This document shows positions 6,983 through 14,580 of a stretch of 38,698 bases of DNA, in pieces (position 1 is the stretch's first letter; each line of letters starts with the position of its first letter). The DNA is taken from positions 1-38,698 of the forward strand of contig NZ_DAVG01000038.1 of assembly GCF_002505485.1 (NCBI RefSeq), given 5' to 3'. Below the pieces are notes generated by a model. It searched no databases, was not told the DNA's origin, and saw only the letters and a program-made list of their open reading frames with translations. Made by a program: the position numbers and the translations under genes. This stretch comes from Methanosarcina sp. UBA5 (GTDB lineage: Archaea; Halobacteriota; Methanosarcinia; Methanosarcinales; Methanosarcinaceae).

Positions 6983-8131
6983 TTATATGCCTTCGGATTT
7001 CCCGTACCCTGAAATGCAAAGCCTGTAAGCTCTGTTGACGAGTTCCAGCATTCTGGAATCTTCCCTCTCGATTTTTATTCCGCAGGCGAGGGAAAGGTAT
7101 TCTGCAAGGTCAAAAACTTTTATTTTTTCATCCTGTCCGGCTTCAATAAGATTCTGCATGCAGCCCCCGCAGTTCGTGATAATTATATCACAGCCCAGTT
7201 TTTCGGCAGCTATGTAGCGATCTGAAGCGACATCAAGGGACTCAGATGGATAATTGACTCTTACACCGCCTCCAAAGCCGCAGCAGGCCGAATTTACCGG
7301 GGTTTTGTTGGCAAGTTCAGTCCCAGGAATGTGCTCAAGCACATCTCTTGCTTCTTGATATACTCCCATTGCCCTGGTCAGATGGCAGGGGTCATGATAA
7401 AAGACGTTATGCTTGAGAACAGCCTCGGGAGCGAGTTTTCCTTCCCTAATAAGAAATTCAAGGTACTGGGAAACGTGAAGCACCTGAAAATCAAGTTTTC
7501 CAAACATTCTCGGGTAGATATCTTTAAATGCCTTGAAGCAGCCCGGGCAGGCCGTAATAAGAGTTTTAGCCCCTCTTTTCCGGATTTCTTCAATATTCCG
7601 CTGTCCGTTCCTGCAGATAGGTCCCGAATCTCCTGCGCCAGCAGATACGGCTCCGCAGCAGTATTCTACCCCGCTCAGTACAGTGTAATCGACTGCGGCT
7701 TTATCCAGCAGTGAAACCGCAGCTTGTGCCATAATTTTGTTGATATACGTGCCTGCACAGCCAGGAAAATATATTACTGAGCCTGAACTTTCTTTATACA
7801 CAGGAGTTTCATCCAGCTCGGCAATCTTCTTAAAAAGGTTGTTCTCAGCTTCAGGGTCTATCATTGTCTGCCTGTCGGTAAGTCCGTGTTCACGGGTCCA
7901 CTTCTGCCTGGCAGAAGAAATAAGCATTTTAATTCCTAGCCCCTCGGGACAGGCATCCTTGCAGAGCCCACAGGTAAGGCAACGCAGTAAAGAGCTGGTA
8001 TCAATATCCGAATTTCCTTCCAGATATCCGTACAACCGGTCAAGCAAATCCAAGTCATTGTAGCGAGGGCAGACATCAAAACACTGTCCGCATTCTATAC
8101 ATCTTGACCTGTGCTTTTCTACTAGTTCCAT
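6983..8131 (-). CDS. HdrD/GlpC-like iron-sulfur oxidoreductase with two CCG domains
   Basis: A 382-residue cytoplasmic or membrane-associated electron-transfer protein. Two ferredoxin-type clusters are at the N-terminus (Cys 11/14/17/21, CIECGQCFDVCP, and Cys 51/54/57/61, CLTCGLCKDACP). Two cysteine-rich CCG domains follow: Cys125, Cys158-159, Cys195/198, and Cys249, Cys283-284, Cys321/324. This is the layout of HdrD (heterodisulfide reductase catalytic subunit) and of GlpC/LldE-type subunits. The start ATG at 8131 has GGAG seven bases upstream. No HdrE-like cytochrome or flavoprotein gene is adjacent, so the electron partner is unknown. True HdrD lies with hdrE, so this is probably a stand-alone paralogue. 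Confidence 0.85.
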   Translation of the reverse strand: MELVEKHRSRCIECGQCFDVCPRYNDLDLLDRLYGYLEGNSDIDTSSLLRCLTCGLCKDACPEGLGIKMLISSARQKWTREHGLTDRQTMIDPEAENNLFKKIAELDETPVYKESSGSVIYFPGCAGTYINKIMAQAAVSLLDKAAVDYTVLSGVEYCCGAVSAGAGDSGPICRNGQRNIEEIRKRGAKTLITACPGCFKAFKDIYPRMFGKLDFQVLHVSQYLEFLIREGKLAPEAVLKHNVFYHDPCHLTRAMGVYQEARDVLEHIPGTELANKTPVNSACCGFGGGVRVNYPSESLDVASDRYIAAEKLGCDIIITNCGGCMQNLIEAGQDEKIKVFDLAEYLSLACGIKIEREDSRMLELVNRAYRLCISGYGKSEGI

Positions 8132-8275
8132 TTTTCAACTCCGTATAATATTAAATTCGTGTGATTAATTCTCTCTTTATCAGGTATTTTTTTATCAAGT
8201 TTTATATCAGGTATTTTTTATCAGGTATTTTAAAAGGTATCTTTAATAGATAGCATTAAACTTCCTTTTTGACAG

Positions 8276-8355
8276 GAAACTTAAAAGTTCCTCCTTAATA
8301 TGAAACCTTATAAGTTCTTTCTTGATAAGAAACCTTATAAGTTCTTTCTTAATAA
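8276..8355. repeat. Three tandem 26-27 bp repeats
   Basis: Units begin at 8276, 8302 and 8329. The last two are nearly identical (gaaaccttataagttctttc followed by ttgataa or ttaataa) and the first is diverged. A partial fourth begins at 8356. The upstream stretch 8160-8235 also repeats tatcaggtatttt three times. The whole gap 8132-8689 is otherwise AT-rich, with no gene that I can support. Confidence 0.7.
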
Positions 8356-8689
8356 GAGACCACTTAAAAGCCGCTTAAAAATCATGAGAATCACCCACAG
8401 ACCGCTTAGATGTCATAAAAATCACTTCAAAACCACTAAAAAGTCAGTAAATAACTGAAAATCCTTAAAAATCGCCAGGAAATCGTTAAAAATTCTCTTT
8501 TTGACAGAAACTCTTTTATTATCCCTATCTACATTCTGTCTGGAGAATCATCTCGGAACTTCAGAAAGCCCTTAATGGCAGATTAGAAGTGTGGACAGGT
8601 TTTTTCCCAAAAAGATAAGCTAATGTTCAACCATACTATCATCTATATATGTAGCTATACACGCAGCCAGTAAAAGGAAGGGGTTAAAA

Positions 8690-9307
8690 ATCTTCAACGA
8701 ACTCAAAAACAGTGCAAGAAAACTGATATTTCCTATTGCCCGCCTAATTCCCTTATCTCCGAATACCCTCACGTTACTGGGTTTTGCCGTAAGCATCGCT
8801 GCAGGGGCAGCATTTGCGCTGGGCAAACCTTTTTCGGGTGGTCTCCTTATTCTTTTTAGCGGGATTTTTGATATTCTTGATGGAGGAGTCGCGAGGGCAA
8901 AAGGCCGGATTACACCTTTTGGAGGCTTGCTTGATTCGGTTTGTGACCGATACTCCGACGGCCTGATGTTTCTGGGAATAATAGCAGGTGCGGTTAATGG
9001 CAGACTTGTCCTTTCCCCGATTGTGCAAATCGAAGGCTGGCTCTGGGCAGGCTTTGCCCTGATAGGCTCCTTCCTGGTAAGTTACACTCGCGCCCGTGCG
9101 GAATCTGCAGGTTGTCAGAAACTGTCAGTCGGAATTGCCGAGCGTACGGAAAGAATGATTCTCCTGGCTCTGGGAGGAATTTCAGGTTTTCTAGGCTGGG
9201 CTCTGGTACTTGTAGCCGTATTTTCCCATATTACCATTATCCAGCGAGTCCTTCGGGCAAAAAGCATATTGAGTAAGCCTTCAGAAGCAGATTTTCAAAA
9301 ACCGTGA
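8690..9307 (+). CDS. CDP-alcohol phosphatidyltransferase (archaetidylinositol-phosphate-synthase-like), non-standard start
   Basis: This integral membrane enzyme joins a CDP-archaeol lipid to a polar alcohol. The family signature D-G-x2-A-R-x8-G-x3-D-x3-D is complete (DGGVARAKGRITPFGGLLDSV plus CD; residues 64-86 of my numbering) and several hydrophobic helices follow. The first standard start codon in frame is a TTG at 8927, inside the catalytic motif, so it cannot be the real start. The frame is open back to about 8635 and homology begins near NELKNSARKLIFPIARLIPL. A purine-rich GGAAGGGG lies about seven bases before ATC at 8690, my best guess, giving 205 residues, normal for the family. 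The alcohol (inositol phosphate or other) is inferred. A mutated start codon or a sequencing error is possible. Confidence 0.82.
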   Translation: MFNELKNSARKLIFPIARLIPLSPNTLTLLGFAVSIAAGAAFALGKPFSGGLLILFSGIFDILDGGVARAKGRITPFGGLLDSVCDRYSDGLMFLGIIAGAVNGRLVLSPIVQIEGWLWAGFALIGSFLVSYTRARAESAGCQKLSVGIAERTERMILLALGGISGFLGWALVLVAVFSHITIIQRVLRAKSILSKPSEADFQKP

Positions 9308-9504
9308 CCGGTAAGATCCTGCTAAAAACGCCAGGTAAGAATGATATGGTATCTCTTAGTACAGATCACAATTTCAGATACAATAAAAAAAATATCCTGA
9401 CTTTCTTCTACCGATACTCATTTATACTACATATTTGATTACAATAGTTGACGATGGCAAACAAAGAAAGAGATTTGCCATTGAGAAAGTACAACCTGCT
9501 CTGC

Positions 9505-9582
9505 GGGGCCGTAGGGTAGCCTGGTCCATCCTGCAAGACTGGGGGTCTTGCGACCTGAGTCCAAATCTCAGCGGCCCCACCA
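9505..9582 (+). tRNA. tRNA-Pro (anticodon GGG), CCA encoded
   Basis: The acceptor stem GGGGCCG pairs with CGGCCCC. The anticodon arm CAAGA-CTGGGGG-TCTTG gives anticodon GGG, reading CCC. The T arm is CTGAG-TCCAAAT-CTCAG; the loop has C instead of the usual second T (TCCAAAT for TTCAAAT). The discriminator A at 9579 is followed by an encoded CCA. A T-rich stretch follows (9588-9606), suitable as terminator. Upstream, TTTATACTACATATTTG near 9421 is a possible promoter. Confidence 0.93.
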
Positions 9583-9814
9583 AAATTTTATTTATATACT
9601 TTTTTGATACATTTTTACACATTAGTGTACGTTATTTCCGGCTTATCAGCGTTTCAATTCTAAGTTAATTTTTCAAGATACTTCTATCTTTTATGGAATT
9701 TATGACCACACCCTATCTAGGAATTGCAAAAAATAAGGACAAAATGTATAGAGAAAAATCTGATGAAAGCAATGCAGCGAGGCTCAAATAAATTCAGGAG
9801 GTACCCCTACTACC

Positions 9815-11113
9815 ATGATGCATGCTACACTCGATAACTGGATTCAACACGAAGTGATTCCGTTCTCCATCGATTTGTCCGAGACTCTCAATGCCTCCAT
9901 TGACAGGATCATTGCCTCACTTGACGCCTCGGTGGAGTTACTTGGTTTTGGAGAAGCACTCCACGGCGCCGAGGACATCCTTATACTCCGCAACCGGCTC
10001 TTTCAGCGCCTGGTGGAAGTGCATGGCTACAGAGCCATTGCTATCGAGAGCAGTTTTCCTAGGGCTCATGTGGTGAATGATTACATAGCCGGTTGCGGAT
10101 CAACATCGTATGAAGATGTGCAGAACATCGGGTTTAGTCATGGCTTTGGCCGGCTCGACGCAAATCGAGAACTCATAGAATGGATGCGATGCTACAATGC
10201 CAATCCTTCCCATCGCGTCAAAGTTAATTTTTACGGCTTTGATAGTCCGACCGAAATGACCTCCAGCGATAGCCCACGTCAAGTCCTTTATTTTGCTCTC
10301 GATTACCTCTGCTCAATTGATAGTGTCAGCGGCCAAGAACATCGTGAACGCATTGACTCACTTCTGGGTCAGGACTCCGATTGGGAGAACCCCGCTGCAA
10401 TGATGGATCCGACGAAGTCAATAGGCCTGTCACCGGCTGCAGAAGCACTTCGGATTGAAGTTGAGGATCTCATTATGGAACTACGCTTACGCCGTCCAGA
10501 ATTGGTGGCTAAGAGTGATGAGAGCCACTATATGGAGGCCGTGCAATACGCAACGATCTCCAAGCAGTTGCTGAACTACCATGCGGCGCTGGCGCGAACT
10601 TCTGCAAAACCGGATGAAAGGATTGTTGAAGGACTCGGCATTCGTGACCTGGTAATGGCAGATAATCTGGCGTACATTGTGTCCCGTGAGCGTGGTCGAG
10701 GGAAAGTCCTGGCCTTCGCTCATAACAGCCACCTTCAACTTGGAAAAGCGCAATGGCAACTGGGCGCTGATCTACTCGTCTGGTGGCCAGCGGGAGCGCA
10801 ACTTAATGAGACGCTTGGCCCATGTTACAGCGTAATAGGTTCGGCTGTGGGTGTCTCTGATTTCAATGGCATTGGGCAACCCGAAGCCGGAACTCTTGAG
10901 GCACGGCTGACTGCTGTGCCGGGACAAGCGAGATTCATTCCAACTCACAGAGGTAAAGGGCTTCCAACCTCGGAAATCACCTCACTTCCAACTCGCTCCG
11001 GCAGTATAAGAAACCCGACCTACTTCGCATTAACTTCCCAAAGCTTCACTGACTTTGACTGGCTGGCTGTCCTGGATTCAACGGCATACTCTCGTGGTGG
11101 ACCTCCACTGTAA
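9815..11113 (+). CDS. Erythromycin-esterase-like hydrolase (COG2312/EreA-EreB family)
   Basis: A 432-residue protein with the family fingerprint: GFGEALHG (Glu47, His50; the GE-x-x-HG active-site loop), AIAIESSFP (Glu78) and a later AHNSHL segment near residue 305, matching the catalytic Glu/His pattern of EreB-type esterases and the succinoglycan-biosynthesis relatives. No signal peptide. The start ATG ATG at 9815 is preceded by AGGAGGTA. The real substrate is unknown; most members outside clinical bacteria are not proven macrolide esterases. Base composition is richer in GC than the neighbouring intergenic DNA, and codon use differs from mutS (many CGC, CTC, GCC). This fits a gene acquired from bacteria next to tRNA-Pro. 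Confidence 0.85.
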   Translation: MMHATLDNWIQHEVIPFSIDLSETLNASIDRIIASLDASVELLGFGEALHGAEDILILRNRLFQRLVEVHGYRAIAIESSFPRAHVVNDYIAGCGSTSYEDVQNIGFSHGFGRLDANRELIEWMRCYNANPSHRVKVNFYGFDSPTEMTSSDSPRQVLYFALDYLCSIDSVSGQEHRERIDSLLGQDSDWENPAAMMDPTKSIGLSPAAEALRIEVEDLIMELRLRRPELVAKSDESHYMEAVQYATISKQLLNYHAALARTSAKPDERIVEGLGIRDLVMADNLAYIVSRERGRGKVLAFAHNSHLQLGKAQWQLGADLLVWWPAGAQLNETLGPCYSVIGSAVGVSDFNGIGQPEAGTLEARLTAVPGQARFIPTHRGKGLPTSEITSLPTRSGSIRNPTYFALTSQSFTDFDWLAVLDSTAYSRGGPPL

Positions 11114-11325
11114 AGGCAGCGTAGATAGGATACCCAACTAGGAAGTGTGAGTTTCTAATTATCAGGATTACAGTTACTAAAGTTATGTTTTCAAAAAAGT
11201 GAGGATATTTTAGAATTTTCTATATGTTTCAGCCATGATGCATGTTCCTTTTCGAAGTATATAAATGAGTGTGAATAATATATATAAAATTAATTATTTA
11301 GTTTTACACATTATTCTCACTTTAT

Positions 11326-11526
11326 TCATTTTTGCTCACTTTCGTCCACTCTTTCACGCTCATACTTCTCTCGGATTTTCTCAATCATTTCCTCATTAGC
11401 TTCAATGACAAAAGCTCCTACATACCCGCATTCCTTGCAGTGGTAAACCGAACCTGCATACCCGCCAACTTCATAATATAAATCTGCGCTTCCGCAGACA
11501 GGGCAAACTTCAATGAGCTTTTCCAT
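11326..11526 (-). CDS. Small zinc-ribbon protein
   Basis: A 66-residue protein with one zinc ribbon made of CPVCG (Cys9, Cys12) and CKECG (Cys31, Cys34), then an acidic, highly charged C-terminal helix (EEMIEKIREKYERER). The start ATG at 11526 has GGAGG about 12 bases upstream and a TATA box beyond it. It stands alone, divergent from mutS. Such short ribbons are common in Methanosarcina; the function is unknown. Confidence 0.82.
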   Translation of the reverse strand: MEKLIEVCPVCGSADLYYEVGGYAGSVYHCKECGYVGAFVIEANEEMIEKIREKYERERVDESEQK

Positions 11527-11571
11527 ATCCAGAGCAATTCCTCCTTCAAAATGGCTTTCAATATAGAATTG

Positions 11572-11586
11572 TTAAATATATATAAG
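11572..11586 (-). promoter_or_regulatory. TATA box between the zinc-ribbon gene and mutS
   Basis: The minus strand reads CTTATATATATTTAA, a good box A placed about 50 bases before the zinc-ribbon start codon. Its symmetry means it could also serve mutS on the other strand, with a leader of about 150 bases. Confidence 0.5.
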
Positions 11587-11764
11587 AAGGATGATTTTAA
11601 TAAAGATATCATATCTACTAATCAATATCTAAAGGTATTAGCCAGTGTTTAGGGAATTCTGATCCAGACATTACCCAGTATCTGAGGAATCCTGAGAAAC
11701 TCGGAATTCCCAATAAAAATCCCAATTTTAAACAGAATGATTCAAGGCCTACAGTGAGTGAAAA

Positions 11765-14467
11765 ATGACTGAAATGATGACCCCTGCAATGCGCCAGTAC
11801 TACGAAGCCAAGCAGGCATATCCTGACACCCTGATCTTCTTCCGCATGGGAGACTTCTACGAATCCTTTGGAGAAGACGCAAAAACTATTGCAAAAGAAC
11901 TCGAAATCACGCTTACAGCCCGTGGTAAAGATAAATCAGGAGAAAAGATGCCGCTTGCAGGAATACCCTACCATGCAATTGACACCTATCTGCCGAGGCT
12001 CATAAATAAAGGGTATAAAGTAGCAATTTGCGAACAGCTTGAGGATCCGAAAAAGGCAAAGGGAATTGTAAAGCGAGGGGTTGTCAGGGTGGTCACGCCT
12101 GGCACGGCAATTGATTCTTCCATGTTTTCAGATGCCTCAAACAATTACCTCATGGCAGTTGCTGGGCGGGAAATAGGAAAGTCCGGAAAGAACCCCGGAA
12201 AGGAAATCGAAGTTGGAGTATCCTTTCTCGATATTTCCACAGGAGAATTCCTTACAACGCAATTTAGGGACTCAGAAAATTTTGAAAAGCTTCTAAGTGA
12301 GTTTGCCCGCATGCGGCCTTCAGAATGCATCCTGCCTCCATCCCTATATGGAAATCCCGACCTTGCAGACCGACTAAAAACCCAGACCATTGTGCAGGAG
12401 TTTGCCCCCGAAATTTCAGGAGCAAAGGAAGCCGGAGAAAGGTTGAAAACCCATTTCAGGGTCGCAACCCTTGAAGGTATGGGCTGTGAGAATCTGGATT
12501 TTGCAGTATACTCGGCCTGGGCTGCCCTAGAATATGCACAGACTACGCAGATGCGGGAGCTTACCCATATCAATACCCTGAGAACCTACTCAAATTCCGA
12601 ATTTATGATCCTTGATTCCGTAACCCTGCGAAATCTTGAAATAGTCAAAAACGTACGAGACGAAGGAGATGAAAATTCTCTTTACCGCATTTTGAATTGT
12701 ACAAAAACGCCTATGGGAAGCCGTACCCTGAAAAAGTGGCTTTTGAAACCTCTGCTTTCCGTAGAAAAAATCAACCTTCGGCTCGATGCAGTTGAAGAAC
12801 TGGCAGAAAAAACTCTGCTCCGCTATGATCTCCGAAACTGGCTTTCAGAGGTCAGGGATATAGAACGCCTCGTAGGCAGGGTAGTCTATGGAAACTCAAA
12901 TGCAAGGGACCTTGTAGCCCTGAAAAAATCTATGGAAGCTCTGTCTCCTGTCCGGGATTCCCTTCTGGATAACGTTGAATCTGAACTTTTAAAGGAGATT
13001 GCAGTCGGGCTATCATCATTTTCTGAACTTGAAAATCTGGCTGAAATGATAGACCGAGCAATAGTTGATGAGCCTCCCATTTCAGTTAGGGAAGGAGGCA
13101 TGATAAAGTCGGGATACAGTGCAGAACTTGATGAACTCAAGGATATTGCAAGTAACAGCAGGCAGTGGATTGCAAATTTTCAGCAGAAAGAAAGAGAAAG
13201 AAGCGGCATAAAGTCCCTGAAAGTGGGATATAATAAGGTTTTTGGATATTACATAGAGGTAACCAATGCCAACAGTGGTCAAGTGCCTGATGATTATATC
13301 CGCAAACAAACCATGGCAAACGCTGAGCGCTTTTTTACCCCTGAACTTAAGGAAAAAGAGAGCCTTATCCTGACAGCCAATGAAAAAGCTATAGCTCTTG
13401 AATATGAAATTTTTACAGAAATTGTGCAAACACTTTCAACCCATTCAAGAGAGCTTCAGGAAACTGCCGAAAGAATAGGCGCGCTTGATGTCCTTGCAGA
13501 CCTGGCTGAGGTAGCAGAAAACAACAATTATATCAGGCCCCAGCTTACGGATGACTGCAAGATCCTTATCCGAGACGGAAGACATCCGGTAGTTGAAAAT
13601 ACCGTACATGGTGGCTTTGTCCCGAATGATACCGAAATGGACTGCAAGGAAAACCAGTTTTTGCTGGTAACAGGCCCGAACATGGCAGGAAAGTCCACTT
13701 ATATGCGTCAGACTGCGCTTATAGCTATTATGGCTCAGGTAGGTTCTTTTGTCCCTGCATCCTATGCTTCAATAGGGGTTATTGACCAGGTCTTTACGAG
13801 AATAGGGGCATTTGACGACCTTGCAAGCGGGCAGAGCACCTTTATGGTAGAAATGGTTGAACTTGCAAATATTCTGAATAATGCAAGTCCCACAAGCCTT
13901 GTGCTTCTTGATGAAATAGGCAGGGGAACAAGTACCTATGATGGGTACAGCATTGCAAAAGCTGTTGTAGAATTCCTGCATAACAGGGGAAAAGAGGGAG
14001 TAAGAGCACTGTTTGCAACTCATTACCACCAGCTAACAGCCCTTGAAGAGAAATTAAAAAGGGTCAAAAACTACCATATTGCAGTAAAGGAAGAAGGTCA
14101 TGATCTAGTCTTCCTGAGAAAAATCGTACCGGGTGCAACAGATAGGAGTTACGGGATCCAGGTTGCAAGGCTCGCAGGCGTCCCGGAAAAGGTAATAGAG
14201 AGAGCAAATGAGATTCTCACGGAACTCGAAAAAGAAAACGTGCTTGAAGAAGCTGAAGACAGCGAGAACGGAAAAAAGAGGAAAGGTAAAGCTACAGCAC
14301 GTTATACCCAGATGATGCTTTTTGACCCTGGGAACAGTAGTGGAAGTTCTAAACAGGCAAACAAGCCCAGTCCTGTAGAAGCCACCCTGAGAAGACTGAA
14401 TGTGGAAGAAATGACACCAATAGAAGCCCTGAATAAGCTCCATGAGCTGAAAAGGCTGCTAGATTAA
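11765..14467 (+). CDS. mutS: DNA mismatch repair protein MutS
   Basis: A full-length 900-residue MutS1. The N-terminal mismatch-binding domain has the Phe-x-Glu wedge (GDFYESF, Phe31-Tyr-Glu33). It is followed by connector, core and clamp domains, and by the ABC-type ATPase with Walker A GPNMAGKST (about residues 637-645), the LASGQSTFMVEM signature and Walker B LVLLDEIGRGTS, then a C-terminal helix-turn-helix region ending LNKLHELKRLLD. The region around 830-880 is charged and low in complexity. The ribosome site before ATG 11765 is weak (GTGAG). MutS1/MutL are absent from most archaea; their presence in Methanosarcina is generally read as bacterial transfer. It is followed by mutL after 113 bases. 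Confidence 0.97.
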   Translation: MTEMMTPAMRQYYEAKQAYPDTLIFFRMGDFYESFGEDAKTIAKELEITLTARGKDKSGEKMPLAGIPYHAIDTYLPRLINKGYKVAICEQLEDPKKAKGIVKRGVVRVVTPGTAIDSSMFSDASNNYLMAVAGREIGKSGKNPGKEIEVGVSFLDISTGEFLTTQFRDSENFEKLLSEFARMRPSECILPPSLYGNPDLADRLKTQTIVQEFAPEISGAKEAGERLKTHFRVATLEGMGCENLDFAVYSAWAALEYAQTTQMRELTHINTLRTYSNSEFMILDSVTLRNLEIVKNVRDEGDENSLYRILNCTKTPMGSRTLKKWLLKPLLSVEKINLRLDAVEELAEKTLLRYDLRNWLSEVRDIERLVGRVVYGNSNARDLVALKKSMEALSPVRDSLLDNVESELLKEIAVGLSSFSELENLAEMIDRAIVDEPPISVREGGMIKSGYSAELDELKDIASNSRQWIANFQQKERERSGIKSLKVGYNKVFGYYIEVTNANSGQVPDDYIRKQTMANAERFFTPELKEKESLILTANEKAIALEYEIFTEIVQTLSTHSRELQETAERIGALDVLADLAEVAENNNYIRPQLTDDCKILIRDGRHPVVENTVHGGFVPNDTEMDCKENQFLLVTGPNMAGKSTYMRQTALIAIMAQVGSFVPASYASIGVIDQVFTRIGAFDDLASGQSTFMVEMVELANILNNASPTSLVLLDEIGRGTSTYDGYSIAKAVVEFLHNRGKEGVRALFATHYHQLTALEEKLKRVKNYHIAVKEEGHDLVFLRKIVPGATDRSYGIQVARLAGVPEKVIERANEILTELEKENVLEEAEDSENGKKRKGKATARYTQMMLFDPGNSSGSSKQANKPSPVEATLRRLNVEEMTPIEALNKLHELKRLLD

Positions 14468-14540
14468 GTTGCTGGACTATGGGTTGATTAAGGGTCAATT
14501 AATTGCTGGATTAAAGGTCGATTAAGGGTCAATTAAAGGA
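14464..14540 (+). repeat. Short direct repeats between mutS and mutL
   Basis: The spacer contains repeated phrases (gattaagggtcaattaa at 14484 and again at 14520, and ttgctggactat / ttgctggattaa). Tandem duplication of about 36 bases is the likely origin. No regulatory role can be shown. Confidence 0.5.
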
Positions 14541-14580
14541 TGTCCAATGAAAATTTTTCTGGTCCGGATGGAGTAAAGAA

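Noticed and set aside
6889..7038. Plus-strand protein-like stretch (VTPNCNVEEFDFKGAVG)
   Set aside because: No start codon with a ribosome site, overlaps the end of the iron-sulfur protein gene, and I could not place it in a family. A gene fragment is possible but not supported.
12145..13429. Long minus-strand frames inside mutS
   Set aside because: Antisense shadows of the conserved MutS reading frame, with no ribosome sites.
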